A stretch of DNA of 64,000 nt from Entonaema liquescens (GCA_902805475.1 CADCSX010000009.1:372001-436000); one strand, 5' to 3'. Counted from the stretch's first letter, positions 11,801 through 24,499 are shown. The notes: a model not told the origin generated them from the sequence alone. Translations and numbers: made by a program.

Positions 11801-14059
11801 ATCATTCCTTCTTCAAAACTGTAGCACAAGGCATCGAGCTGGATAGGGATTCTCGCTATTTCTTTGACCCTCGGGTGCCTACTCAAAAAACCCTGAATCT
11901 GAGCCGCACTATTCGGTGCTGTGACTTCAATATATTGCTCCACTTGACTTTCGTGAAAGCCAATAGTCTCTAGCTCCTGGTCGATATTCTGAACAAGAGT
12001 TCGGTCAACTGCGTACGGCCGCGTGGTAATGATTACTCGGGGTTTGCGCAAAAGTGACATCAGTAATTCCGACTCGCCTGAAGACACTTCTTGTAAAACT
12101 TCGTCTAAGCCATCAAGGACAAAGAGAGTCCTGTTTTCTTCCTTAGAGATTTTATCATGAAGTACCTTAGAAAGTAGCTCGCCGTCCGGAAAATCATTGC
12201 TGAAATAACGCTCGAACAAGAGACGCTGGATATTGTACTTCTGCATATCTGGACCTTTGAGCTGACGGAGTGGTAGCCAGATAACATGATCGATAATGTC
12301 GGACCACATTCCGTGGTAAATATAGTCGTAAACAATTTTCTTACAGAGGGTACTCTTACCAACTCCAGCTTGTCCGCGGATGAGCACACGCTGGTCGCCA
12401 GGTTTGTTTGCTGTGGCAGTATTAGTGTCCTTATTAACACGAATACGCCTTGGATCATATAGGTAGTAGTATGGAACAGTGATACATGGTGTAAGGTGAA
12501 AAGCATACCACTTTCAGCGTCTCGGTTCGGTTGGAAGAGGCCAGCCAGTGAGACGCTATTCAGGTTCGTTTTCCTCCAGGGAGAAGGGCGTTTGCGACTC
12601 GATGATGGAAACATTTTACCGAATTTGCTTTCTTTTGCCTCGTGATGTACGATAGCCAAGTTGATATAACAGTTCTTCATGGGTACCCTGCTGTTATTGC
12701 CAATTCGTTCAACGTTCAGTCGTCCGACCGTCTCACTGGTATAATAGTATCGTATCACTTGATCAGCATAGAATACCTTGGCCTCATAACAAGTTGGCCA
12801 TGCCTTTTCCAACAGCTCACATCCGGGTGTCTCAAATGGCGGTTCCTGATATCCCACGGTAGCAGAGAATTTCGGTGAACGATGTAGCAGTTTAGAGAAA
12901 GGTCGGCTGATCCCGGATAGTTTCGTTTGCTGCAGAGGTCCAGCTACCAGATTGATCCATTCGTGAACACGCTGAGACTTGGATACAGTACTTTGATTGA
13001 TTAGAAAGTCCTTCAGCACTTCGATGGCTTCATTATCTGAATCTTCATGAATAGCCTGTTCTAGTTGCGCGCAGAGTCCACATAAAAAGTTCTCATCCCG
13101 CCCTAATGATGATCTAAGACGCTCCAGTAAAGATTCAAGAAGGGCGCGACGCCGCCCCGGATCATCAAGTCCGTAAAGCGAAGCGCTATATACCATTGCC
13201 TTGGATTCATTGTTCTTTGAGCATTCTCATCCATCTTCTTTATATTCTTGAATTCGTCGATGATGTCTATTGCCACCTTGACGATCTTCGCTACTTCGCC
13301 CAATGCTTCCAGACCATCGAGAAATTTGCTAGGGTCCAAGGTTGCCACTGAGCCAGCAATTGCAGCACCACCCTTGATTATATTCCATGCACCTTTCCCG
13401 AGCTTTTCCCATGGGCTGACGTCGCTGCGGATACCGCGCAAGGCCTGAGATGCATACTGTGCCGCCTGGGCGAGGCGTAATTCGGGATGCTCGCTCGCAC
13501 CTTTTAGCAACTCAAATAGGGGCTGCACTATATAGGCGTCGCTAATGCCTTCAAACTTGACTTCATTCATAGTGTCTAGGATCATCGATAAAGTACGCAA
13601 GAGCTGGTATTGGGTCATGGCGTCGGCAGCAGAACAAGCCCTTGTGAGCGGTTTTGTGAGACACTGAATAGAATATCCAAGCTGTAGCTTCTTTCCGACG
13701 TGCTCGATCCGAGTCGAACGTAGCATAGTGCCAAAGGAAGCCAAAATATTGATGTCGGGAATACCAACCCCGCCTGAATCGGTCGCAATCGCATTAATGA
13801 AAGCATTAAATAAATAGGTATAGCTTTTCTCGTCGGTGAATGGACATAGCAAGGCAGCTTCAACGGCATACGACCTCTCCGGGTGATCATAGAACGTTTG
13901 AATCATGGAGTTAGATAAAGCGTGAAGTGCCCCAGCTTCTCTGTGGTGAGCCGTTGCCGACCCCTCCTTCACAAGGCTTTTACCGTCTTCCAGTTCCTTT
14001 AATCGTCGGATGAGCTCTGCCGTCGTGCGTGGTCTAGAAAGGCAATTCGTGGCCATCAT
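8854..14059 (-). CDS. NACHT-domain NLR (STAND protein) with HEAT-like repeats; one apparent 1-base frameshift
   Basis: Complement(8854..12410, 12509..14059), about 1702 aa if one missing base is allowed. The intron 12411-12508 has an ACTAATAC branch site 12 bases before CACAG. Domains in order: an alpha-helical N-terminal region (about 1-500) with RQWYIALRFTDLMIR and CYINLAIVHHE segments seen in other fungal NLRs; a NACHT with Walker A GQAGVGKST, Walker B TLFVLDGLDEV and sensor ITTRPYAVD; then many HEAT-like repeats of the form LLEDSDPKIQSTAAGVLRSQ. NLRs of this kind are candidate non-self sensors or incompatibility proteins in fungi. Reading shifts by one base near 13132-13150, at a CCC run; adding one C gives uninterrupted homology and the right phase for the intron. 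Either a sequencing error or a recent disruption. Confidence 0.85.
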
Positions 14060-14661
14060 ACCATTGTTAGTTTGAAGTTATACTTAGTTATCACGATAGT
14101 ATCTCGTGGTTTAGGCAATGGGATAGCCCAGAATACCAATATTGTTAAGAGCAACAAGTGTGGCAGGATGACACAGCAAGTAGAAATTGGCTCCATCAAT
14201 TTCAGCCCAAGCCACCAAACCACGAACGCCATCCGCAGCCTGCAGGAAATTTAATGTGATGTTACAGTGAATCAATACAATATGTGGCTAAGATACTGTA
14301 CTTAGCCTAGACACCTTATATACTATTCCCTCGGTATCTTGTAGGGTTGTCTAGAGTATTTCTATGGTATAAGACACTTTTCACATAAGGCTTCAGATCG
14401 CAATCACTGCACTACCCTACTATACTTGTTTAGGGTTTTATAGAAAATGATCCAAGTGAATGTAATGAACCTAGGAGATATTATATAGTTACATGGAAAC
14501 ACTCGACCAATCATACCATTCTATACCTGCCCAACAAATCAGAAACCCTCACGAAATCTAACCCAGTCCACTATTCAGCTCAAAACATATCCCTCAGCCA
14601 CCTACCTTTCCTCCACACAATATTTCGGTTAAGAGAACCCAATTAAACGACTGCTATGCGC
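14060..14661. other. Intergenic region, no gene seen
   Basis: Promoter side of the NLR and 3' flank of the next minus-strand gene. No supported frame, repeat or RNA. Confidence 0.5.
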
Positions 14662-16064
14662 CTAGACCACGTAAAAGGTAAAGTGAAGGCAGTTGTTCTT
14701 ACTAGCCACATCCGGCACTCCAGTCCCCCCCTTAATATACGCCTTAGCATGTCCTAGCTTCTGGTACTCCCAATCAATAGCAGCCTGGTTCCCAGGGCCC
14801 TTCCAGTTCCCTTCGGTGCTCGCGAGGGTCTTCTCGCCGCTAGGCTTCTTGTCGAGTGCGGCCGCCGGCGCGCCCGCGAGGATATCCTGCGTGAACCCGT
14901 TCGACACGTTGGTGCCGTCCGTCGAGGCCACCGTCGCCGCGCCGTCGTACCCCTGCTGCAGCGAGATGTCCCCGTGCGCGCGCCCGTCGTCCGCGGCTTT
15001 GACTTGGAACTCACCCCAGGTTGCGGGCTGCTCGTTGCCGCGCTGCACGCGGCCCTTGAAGTCGAGGTCTAGAGGCACGTGGACGGTCTGGTTAGGTCCT
15101 AGTTGGACGTCTTTGAGCGGCTTGTCGAAGTTGGCACCGGCTTTGCCGTTGCCGTCCCAGTAGTTCTTGTAGAAGAAGTATTTGTGCGCCTTGCTGGAGT
15201 GGTTGGTCAGGAGGATGCCAGGGCCGTTGGGGTTAACAGAGGCTATCCCGAAAGCCTGGTCTGCGGCGGGCTGTTCAAATAGTCCTGCGGGGGCTGCGGC
15301 GAGTGATATGAAAGCAGCCGCATCAACTGACTGGCCGGTAAAAGGCTTGTTGGGGTCGGGGGCAGCATTTCCGTCCTATCAAATGTCAGTAAAAGATCGA
15401 AAGTAACCAGGTAGGTAGTCTTTCTACCACGATGAAGCCATACACTGTAAACAATGAGAATGTCCTTGCTGCCTTGGCCGGCTTTGCTTTGCTCATTGTC
15501 TCTGGGGTTGCCAGCGTTGGGTCCCCTATAAGACTATTAGCGATAGTTTATACTCCCAATTTGTTAAACTTACCATGCACCAACACCGATATAGGTTCGA
15601 CCATCAGCAAAGGTCCTCACGAACTCCTCTAGGGGTTGGAACTCCTTCGGGGCCCCGATGCGCTTGACATTGCCATTGCCATCAAGGACGATATGCCCCT
15701 TAAGCTGGTTCTTCTTGTCCGCAGGGAGCCTGTGGTAGGCAGCGTTGCAAGCCTGCATGAAAGTCTCGTGGCCCTTGAACTTTCCAGCGGGGTCTCCGAC
15801 TTGCTGGCAAGTCATGTTACCACCGGCACCACAGATGTTGCTAATGTCGATGGTGTCATTTCCCATCCAGCCGTGCTTGGTGATCTCACATTGCTCGCCG
15901 ATAACACCTTCATGTTCGGCAATGATGGCTCCGGATGTGCCATCAGGGGCTTCAAGTCTAGCTTCCGCGTTGGCCTTGACAACTAAGTTTTGGTTGCCAT
16001 TGTAACCATGACATTGGAAGATCTGGTCATGGCCGGATCTGTTACGAATAATGAGGTAATGCAT
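14662..16064 (-). CDS. Conserved fungal protein of unknown function (428 aa)
   Basis: Complement(14662..15375, 15444..15525, 15574..16064); all three junctions keep phase (GVGAW-GPNAG and IVYS-DGNAAPD). The N-terminal half begins MHYLIIRNRSGHDQIFQCHG and contains a Gly/Asn-rich stretch (NDTIDISNICGAGGNMTCQQ). The C-terminal half contains FDKPLKDVQL, FKGRVQRG and GDISLQQGYDGAATVASTDG. I recall uncharacterised proteins of the same two-part layout in other Pezizomycotina, but no named domain. No signal peptide or membrane segment. A possible minus-strand TATA motif (TATAAA at 16165-16170) lies about 100 bases upstream. The beta-rich look resembles lectin-like or thaumatin-like folds; this is not proven. 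Confidence 0.75.
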
Positions 16065-17376
16065 ATTTAAAAGGTTGTTCGTGTAAGTCTTAAGCTGTAT
16101 TTTCTTGTCTTTTCTTGATGCTCTAGATATTGTCTCATAAGACTGAAAAGGAGATACTGGACAATTTATATTCTAAATATTCTCGGTGAACTACATTCGT
16201 ATCCTTCATATGGTTGCCTCGTGTAGCCTAAAATATCAAATGTGTTGGACATGATCAATCTTTGGGGGTCGGTATTACGGGATCAGCTATGTTGGATTAC
16301 TCGGACTCAGTCCACAACCACCACAACCACAACCACAACCCAGAAACGAAGTCCTATGCGAAACATCAAGTTGTCATATGCGTATCGTTCATAGTCATAA
16401 GATCCGATACTACGGTGAGGTTAGGACAACAAGGCTTCGCGGTGAAGCAGTGTTGGTGAGAGGTAAGCTCTTATGATGTAATTGGCCAATATTATCACTC
16501 CAAAGAGTCAATGAGAGTTAACACCTAAAGGGTAGACGAGGTCGTACAACGCAAATAAAACTTGCTGTATTTACATAGCCTTACGCCGTTGGGTGGTGGC
16601 TAGGGACGAAACAAGCCGCACATTTTTTATCTGTCTCGTGCCAATCCTACTCCTAAAATAATTATACATAAGAGTTCCCTTGATTTATTGAATATTCAAT
16701 TAATCAGCTGACAGAAAAGTGACTTTTGGACTTCTTACTCTTTCTTGTAGCTTCAATACCAAGTATTACGTCAACTGAACCGATTGCTCTCGATTAGACA
16801 GACTTAGGTCAAGTTAGTTATCCAATCTAGGCCTTTATTGACTGGTGAGATTTACGACTTAAGGGACAGACTATCGTAAAAAGTCAGCGTGATCATACGT
16901 CGAATTGCCAACCACATAATTACAGCGCTTACAGTCAAAAGGCAATAATTAATAAAAACCAATAGACGTCTAAGCCTCCACTGTGTTAGGTCATCCAACA
17001 TAGGACCATTCCAAATTTCAAAAATGCTTGTCCAGCGAACCTAGAAACCAATATTATAGCTACCAACTAAGCAGTGTAGGACAATTCAAATGATTAATTC
17101 ACAGGACTACACCCTGTAAAAATACACTCGGTGTCTTCTTTATGTCAGCGAAAGGTGTACCTACCTCCGCCTCACCTCAGCCCGATGTAGGGGCTCATCA
17201 CAGGATGGTGTGATAGCCTCTTGAGCGTATCTAAAGTATATATAATGTCCCCTCTAAGTCAGGTATCATCCCTATCAGAAGAAAAAGACATCAGGAACAA
17301 AGCAACTCAAGCCTCCTAATACGTACTTCCAAACTCACTAGTCTATAGCAATATTTGCACTTACCCATAGTTCAAA
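16065..17376. other. Divergent promoter region with short CCACAA repeat
   Basis: 1.3 kb shared upstream region of the 428-aa protein (minus) and the GH128-CAP gene (plus). Contains a short imperfect CCACAA tandem run at about 16313-16340 and a TATA motif at 17236-17246. No gene seen. Confidence 0.5.
17236..17246 (+). promoter_or_regulatory. TATA box of the GH128-CAP gene
   Basis: GTATATATAAT lies about 130 bases upstream of the ATG at 17377. Confidence 0.45.
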
Positions 17377-19021
17377 ATGGTTATCAAGAAGCGTCAGATT
17401 CTCTGGGACTGGACTAACACGGCCGGTCCCGGAAACCCAGGCGTCCCCGACAAGATTAACCAAGTCCCTTTCGGCGGCGACAGCCCGGTTGCCTCTGTGG
17501 TGAACTGGAACACGTGGGTCCCCCCTGAACTCCAGGACCGAGCACCATTCCGCCCTATGGTCCGCGTTCTCGAAAACACACAGGGCCAGGAATGGAACAA
17601 CATCCAGAACTCGAAATATCCTATCATTCTTTACTTTAATGAGCCTGAGCGTGCCAACATAAGCCCGGAGCAGGCAAGGGATATTTGGTACGGCCAGATG
17701 GTGCCCCTGAGGAAGAATAAGGGGAAGAAGCTTGGATCTCCGGCCGTTGCCTCGGTATGTACTAGAAGCTTCATATCAGTTGTTTATGATACTGATGATT
17801 CTTAGGATGATAATGGCCGCAAGTGGATCGAAAAGTTCATGTCGCTTGTAGCGAGCGACCCTCCAGACTTCCTCTGCTTGCACTACTACTCAAAGAACGC
17901 CAACGAAGCTATTAAGTATATCCAAGACATGCATAACAAGTGGCCCCAGCATAAAGTAGTGAGTATACTCATGTACTCGATTTAAAAGCCCTATGACTGA
18001 CTCATTCAAAGATGGTCACTGAGATCGCATGCATCGACCGCGACTTCCATGCCGTCGTCAACTTCACTGTCAATATCTGCAACTGGCTAGACAGTCAGGA
18101 CTGGGTTTTCGAATATGGTCTCTTCGACTTCCAGCGCAAGGTCGCCGACGGCTTCGTCAGCCCTGCTGCCCAGCTCATGGATGGGAACGGCAACTTCACG
18201 GAACTGGGTAAGATGTACGTCCACCAGCAACCTATGAAGGCACCCGGCGCTGCCAACGCCTTCATCGCGCTGAATGCCGTCGGGGGGGTCGATTTGGGGG
18301 GTCTGAAAATTGAGGCAAGCGATGATGCGAAATCCGGAGAGCCATTATCTCACGAATCCACCGATGATGCGACTGTTGAAACCCTCGAAGCCTCCGAAGC
18401 CGCTGAAAATGGCGGGTTAGTCGAGTTCAGCATTGCCGCGGCTCTCAGCCCAGACCAGCAGAAGGCTCTAGACATCCACAACAACAAGCGCAAGGGCAAA
18501 GGACTCAAGCCCCTTGCATGGGACAGCCAACTTGCCAAAAACGCCGAAAATTACGCAAAGCATCTGGTCCAAATCGGCAAGTTGCAGCACTCGGGCAATG
18601 ACGAGCGACCTAACCAGGGCGAAAACCTTGCATGGTGAGATAATGACATAGTATAATGAATCTTGGAATGTGGGCTAACTGAAGTATCTCCGCAGGTTTT
18701 CTGGCTCGAACACACCTCTCGCTGGGTCTGCCGACATGTGGATTGCCGAAGAGAAGAACTACCACGGTGAGCTGATCCCACAAGGCGATTTCGGATCATA
18801 CGGACATTATAGTGAGTAGTTTTCTACCAAGTTCCGATTTTATTCTCTTTTTTTTTTTTTTTTCAATTGTTCTAACATATTTTTTCCACCATTTAGCTCA
18901 GTGCATGTGGAAATCGACTACCAAGGTCGGCCTGGGCTCCGCCAGGGACGCCAAAGGTGGTGTTTACGTCGTCGGGAGATATTCTCCTCCCGGAAACTTC
19001 ACCGGTCAGAAACCGTACTAA
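17377..19021 (+). CDS. GH128 glucanase-like domain fused to a CAP/SCP (PR-1-like) domain
   Basis: Five exons: 17377..17754, 17806..17958, 18012..18634, 18696..18811, 18897..19021, giving 464 aa with every phase consistent. Residues 1-230 match the Asl1-like GH128 beta-1,3-glucanase fold: ILWDWTN at the start, acid/base candidate Glu89 in ILYFNEPERA, LCLHYYS, and nucleophile candidate Glu181 in VTEIACI. An acidic Ser/Thr/Glu linker (about 250-320) leads to a CAP domain with DIHNNKRKGKGLKPLAWD, GENLAW (about 380-385) and HYTQCMWKST (about 422-431). No signal peptide is visible, unusual for both domain families. The fusion is supported by introns spliced within each half and a single open frame across the linker. 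Confidence 0.85.
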
Positions 19022-19419
19022 TGAATTCGGTCGCTGCTTGTTTTTCTTGGCTCGGGAGTTGCCTTGTGGATCTCGGTAGATTTGGACGGGTTTATTGAAT
19101 TTATGTATTGTTTGCATGGGGTATTTTTTACCGTGTAAGAATCGTGAGTAGTTTGTTCTAAGGGAGGATTAGCTTGGACAAGGTATTTTAGTGTATTAGG
19201 TGGTAGTTAGATGTAGGATCGCTCGTTCCTGTTGAATAAGACAACTATTTACTTTGACATACTGTAACTCCTGTTTTTTTTTGTCGACTAATAGAGTATT
19301 ATGGTCTGAGTATAGTATGATGTCGTATGTAAAGCCCAGCTTTCAAAAAATGTCTCATTACCTTGGGTAAATTATTAACAAAGACGAATTAAGCTTCATT
19401 AGCTCGTATAAACAATTTC

Positions 19420-19522
19420 TGTCATGTGACATTGCATGTATATGTACTTCTTGCAGCTCCGCTGCAACCACTAGAACCTTTACATCTACAACAACGATAA
19501 TAAACACAATGATGTGATAATT
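19420..19522 (+). repeat. 103-bp dispersed repeat, copy A
   Basis: Identical over 103 bases to copy B at 20076-20178 and present as a diverged, inverted copy C at 57236-57335. It starts TGTCATGTGACATT and ends GATGTGATAATT; the middle has the short inverted repeat GCAGCTCCGCTGC. It lacks clear terminal inverted repeats or a target-site duplication. Confidence 0.85.
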
Positions 19523-20075
19523 GGTAGCTTCCACACCCGTTCCATCGAGGACCATTTTGAGCTTTACCCGTTCTATTAAGGACCATTTTGAGAACCATGG
19601 ATTTGATTTTTTTCTTTTCGGCTATTCTATTCGATTGACCCAGTCCCTCATTCGACTCTTTTCTGAATGACAATACCACGTTCCCTCATTCAATCCTCTC
19701 TTTCGGAGTACCAGACATGTTCTCACCATTGTTGCTCAGCCGCCTACATACTCTTTCCGCCCTCCTATTCTAGCGTTTTTGCTACTTCTGGAGTCACATT
19801 CTGATAGGACCATTCATCCCAGAATGCCTGAATTACGAGAAAGCCTAGAGCTATATACGACACCCTACCGCCCTGAGAAGAAAATCCCATTCCTTAGACC
19901 AGCGGCTTACCCCCCGAAATCGGAGTGAAACAGAGTTAATTTGGAGTTGGACGGCAGTCACTATGTGTTGAACAGAGTTTAGAAGGAGTACAGGAGTTTG
20001 TTTTGGAAGGAAAGAAGGAAGTATATATTCGAAGGAACGATGAGGGCATCGTTATTTTTCTTGTCCCGGCGGCAT

Positions 20076-20178
20076 TGTCATGTGACATTGCATGTATATG
20101 TACTTCTTGCAGCTCCGCTGCAACCACTAGAACCTTTACATCTACAACAACGATAATAAACACAATGATGTGATAATT
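20076..20178 (+). repeat. 103-bp dispersed repeat, copy B
   Basis: Base-for-base identical to copy A, 553 bases further on in the same orientation, with unrelated flanks. Identity limited to exactly this segment argues for a discrete mobile or recently duplicated unit, not a larger duplication. Confidence 0.85.
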
Positions 20179-20827
20179 TCGGTACTCCAATTCTTGGCAG
20201 CCCTATTTTGCGTATGTACGAAGTACCTGGGGTAAAACTGACGATCTAAAAGTGCGGGGTGCATGAGTTGACCGAATCAACATTTGTCAACGGCACAAGC
20301 TCTATTGTATGACGATGGTCTATACACAACGTTTGACTGGTTCAACTGGTAACTAAATGTATTGTTATTAGTCTATCTAAAGTCTAATTAGCTAACTCAT
20401 ATCTATTATTTATTCTATTTGCTATCGATACAATTTCTTGAGCCTCATTCTATCTTGTCTAAGTTAGGTAAGTCTTAACTGACTTACACGGTGGCTTCGA
20501 CCTCCAAAGAGCATCACACTCTACGTCTTTCTTTGAATTACCCAAGACATTCCCCACATTCCCCAAAGCCCTTTCGTCATTAACACTACTTACCCCTGCT
20601 CACTTGCTCTCTCTTGTTCATGTAAGTCAACCACCCGGGTGCGGTAGTGCCTGCATTGCCGGTCGATATACAGGAGAAGGACCGATTCGATTTCTTTTGT
20701 CTTCGTAACCCCTCACGGCAAGAGCCGACTCAAAATGAATATTTCATCTTTATGGTGTGCCACTCCTTTAGATCTAGATGACTACACACTCTCGATAGCT
20801 TGTACCACATTGTCAAGTGTGTGCGCC

Positions 20828-23600
20828 ATGTTGTCGACTTCTCTGTATGTCCTAGCTAGCTTAGCCACTTGGGGCAGTGGCACTGCTGCCCAGTCCATCA
20901 TTACCGATGACACAGTATTCTATGGCCAATCGCCGCCGGTGTACCCGTCTCGTATGTAAAGTGTTGTGTGTTGAGGGAGTTCGAATAGATACTTACAGCT
21001 TCATAGCCAACGGAACCGGATTTGGGGATTGGGCGGACTCATATTCAAAAGCACGGGCTCTCGTAGCTCAGTTAACTCTAGAAGAGAAGGTTAGGGGCAG
21101 TTCAGGGCAACTCAATTAATTGTCGTATCTAATTTCGTTACGCAGGTTAACCTTACGGGTGGCATTCAAGTTAATAGCTCTTGCTCTGGTATTATCCTTC
21201 CCATAGAAAGAGTCAACTTTACTGGTCTTTGTCTCAGCGATGCTGGTAATGGAGTGCGCACTACCAACTTCGCATCGAGTTGGGCTTCAGGTATTTCGGT
21301 TGGTGCAAGGTAAGATAATCCTAGCCATGCTGCAGAACATTGAATTAACCTCTCTATCTAGCTGGAATCGCGAATTGGCTCATAAGAGAGCCGTTGGCAT
21401 GGCCGGCGAGTTCCGAGCGAAAGGAGTTCACATTGCCTTGGGACCCGTCGTTGGCCCATTAGGCCGTATCGCTTCAAGTGGAAGGAATTGGGAAGGTAAT
21501 ACACATCGCTCATATTCGATGGCCCAATTACTAACGTCTGCTTAGGCTTCGCAAATGACCCCTATCTATCCGGCGTTCTAGCTGCCGACACTATAAAAGG
21601 TGTACAGTCGGTAGGAGTCGCAACAAGCACAAAGGTAGCAAACATAGATTCTTTTTCTTGTCAAAGTACCCAAGCTGACACATCTTCTTAGCACTTCATC
21701 GCCAATGAACAGGAGACCAATAGAAACCCTGAGGGCAACGTTACTGCTGTTTCGTCAAACATCGACGATAAGACAATGCATGAATTATATCTCTGGTACG
21801 CGTATTAAAATACCATGCAAGCATTCGGACCTAACCTTTGCTTAGGCCTTTCCAAGATGCAGTAAAGGCTGGTACTGTAAATGTTATGTGTTCGTATAAT
21901 CGAATCAATAATAGTTACGGCTGTGCCAACAGCAAGACGCAAAACGGACTTCTCAAGACCGAACTGGGATTCCAGGTAAGACAGACGCACGCAATTTCGA
22001 CTATATAAGATACATCTAACAAAATGAATAGGGCTTCATCGTTTCGGACTGGTGGGCTCAGCACTCAGGTGTTGCTACAGCACTGGCGGGTCTAGATATG
22101 ACCATGCCGTTCGCCTCGCCCTACTGGTCCAGCAATCTTACTCAAGCTGTTAAAAATGGGTCTGTTCCAGAGACCAGAATAGATGACATGGCAACACGGT
22201 AAGTTCATCTTGACTACCTTTTACCACCAGCTCATTCTAACCGTCGTAGAATCATTGCTACATGGTATAAGCTGGGTCAGGATGATGGCTTTCCTGAAAT
22301 AGGTGTAGGGATGCCGTATGACCTCTCGCAACCTCATCAGCGAGTGATCGCAAAGTCACCCAGCAATAAGGATGTCTTACTACAAGGGGCTGTTGAAAGC
22401 CATGTCTTATTGAAAAACACCAACAATGCACTACCCCTTAAGTCACCCAAGCTACTCTCCTTATTTGGGTACTCTGCGAAATCATTCGACATATTTACAC
22501 CAGGCGGTGGTGGATGGAACGGGGGTTCAGAGTCGCTAGCGCCATCCGACTTGATTCCGGACGGCGACGATGTAATTCATTCTCAGATCGCCGCCAACGG
22601 TACGTTAATCAGTGGCGGCGGATCTGGCGCAAACATGCCGGCCTACGTCAGTTCTCCCGCGGCAGCATTGAGCCAGCGCGCCTATGAGGATGACACAAGC
22701 CTATGGTGGGACTTCCACAGCGGAAACCCCCAAGTAGATCAGTCTTCTGATGCTTGCATCGTTGTGGGTAATGCTTTTGCTTCGGAAGGATTTGATAGGC
22801 CTGGACTGCACGACGATTTCACAGATGCTCTCATCACCAACGTCGCGTCTCAGTGCAAGAACACGATTGTGGTATTCCACAACGCAGGGGTTCGTCTAGT
22901 GGACCAATTCATTGACCACCCTAATGTAACGGCTCTCCTCTTCGCGCACCTTCCTGGCCAAGATTCAGGTAGAGCCTTGACTTCTATCCTCTACGGAGAC
23001 GTCAACCCCTCGGGCAAGTTGCCGTACTCAGTGCCGCGAAACGAGTCGGACTACGGCCCACTTCAAAACGAGACTCTCCCCGACGGCATTTATGAGTTAT
23101 TTCCACAGTCGGATTTTACAGAGGGCGTATACATCGATTACAGAGCCTTTGACGCCAAGAACATAACACCTCGCTACGAGTTCGGCTTTGGTCTAAGTTA
23201 CACCACTTTCAATTACTCAGACCTTGAGATTTCCAATGTCGAAGACGCTGATACATCGGAGTACCCCACCAAGCCAATTGTCGAGGGTGGCCAAGAAGAC
23301 CTTTGGGACGTTGTAGCGAAGGTCTCCGCGACAGTGACTAACTCAGGTTCTGTAGAGGGTGCCGAGGTCGCGCAACTCTACGTCGGCATCCCTAACGGCC
23401 CCGTCAAGCAATTACGCGGGTTCTCAAAGCCTGTACTCGCACCAGGAGAATCAGCGGTTGTTGATTTTGAGTTGACGAGAAGAGATCTGAGCACGTGGGA
23501 TGTAGTCGCACAGAAATGGCTCCTACAGAAGGGCGACTACGGGATCTTTGTTGGATCTAGTAGCCGAGCGTTGCCTTTAACTGGAACTTTATCGATCTAA
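20828..23600 (+). CDS. Glycoside hydrolase family 3 beta-glucosidase
   Basis: Nine coding exons: 20828..20951, 21007..21089, 21146..21309, 21362..21495, 21546..21634, 21692..21795, 21846..21975, 22032..22198, 22250..23600, giving 781 aa. The start at 20828 gives a good signal peptide (MLSTSLYVLASLATWGSG); an in-frame ATG at 20735 would add 31 residues ahead of it. Catalytic layout is complete: LSDAGNGVR, the GRNWEGF and KHFIANEQE motifs, nucleophile Asp282 in IVSDWWAQH, then the alpha/beta sandwich and a C-terminal fibronectin-III-like domain (LRGFSKPVLAPGES). Secreted; removes terminal beta-D-glucose from cello-oligosaccharides or glucosides. No cellulose-binding module. Confidence 0.9.
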
Positions 23601-24499
23601 TATCATTTATACTTGGGTGTATTTGTCTAAGACTAGTTGAGGGCCTTATATGTTGGCGATTCTGTTTAAGGAAAAGCATAGAGGCGAAGCTGGGTTAATC
23701 ACTGTCATTTCTGATTTTATCTTTAGGAAAACAAGCGGCTACATACCTAGGTAGGTACCTAGTCAGATAATTAATTAATTCAACTCAATAATTATATTTC
23801 ATGTACAGTATATCATGGCGTGATCGCTGATTGACTCCATCTCTACTTACCTAGGTAGATTAGCTCCTTATGGGGTAGCGTTCTCTTGGCTTGTAAGTTC
23901 ATACCACCAAGACCAGTGACAGCGGCCCCATCCCATAACGTTCGAATTCCTAACACTTTACTTATACCATATACTTATCCAAATGTAACTAGACAGCATT
24001 GGGATGGCATTATAAAGCTGTGAGAGTTGAGAAATTACATAAAAATACCTAAAGCTGTTCCATAGGTACCTACCTACCCATCATACCCATCACATAAAAC
24101 AACGAGATACGCGTATTAAAGACAACCCTGGCTTTCCCACATTAAGATACAGAACTATTATATCACTTCCAGTAAAGCGTCAAGGCCATCAATAGGCATT
24201 CCTCTTTCAACTTTCATTTAGGAGTTTCTCGTCGGAGTTACTAACCAATAATATTACACAATTTTATCAGATCCAGTAAATACTTGCATAAACATATATG
24301 CACGCCATCTCTTAGCATCTCAAACTATAGAACAGATCAGGTTAGGACGTGTAAACATGGGCTGATCCACTCGTAACCGGGTGCTTGGATTTCTAATTCT
24401 CCTTTATTCCGGAAGATCCGTAGATAGTCAATACCGCCATAGCTTTGGAAGCTTGCTCTTGTTGGATAGATACGTAGATTTACCACAGGTTCAGTAGGA
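23601..24499. other. Intergenic region, no gene seen
   Basis: Contains CCTAGGTAGGTACCTAG-type palindromic runs at about 23745-23765 and 23850, a motif that recurs in spacers of this window. No gene supported. Confidence 0.5.

Larger units (their letters stand above)
19022..20827. other. Intergenic region with two copies of a dispersed repeat
   Basis: 1.8 kb between the GH128-CAP gene and the GH3 gene. Holds two identical 103-bp repeats (listed separately). Short frames here are read-throughs of those repeats and do not look like genes. Confidence 0.6.

Noticed and set aside
12411..12508. A 60-base intron ending at CCAAG in the NLR
   Set aside because: It keeps the wrong frame for the NACHT. 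The 98-base intron ending CCACAG has a proper ACTAAT branch site and joins the P-loop frame.
13132..13150. Programmed -1 frameshifting in the NLR
   Set aside because: There is no slippery heptamer, and three other genes in the window show the same one-base loss at G/C runs, so an assembly error is simpler.
19358..20190. Small minus-strand frames sharing a Val/Ile-rich segment
   Set aside because: The shared segment is just the translated 103-bp repeat; flanks are unrelated.
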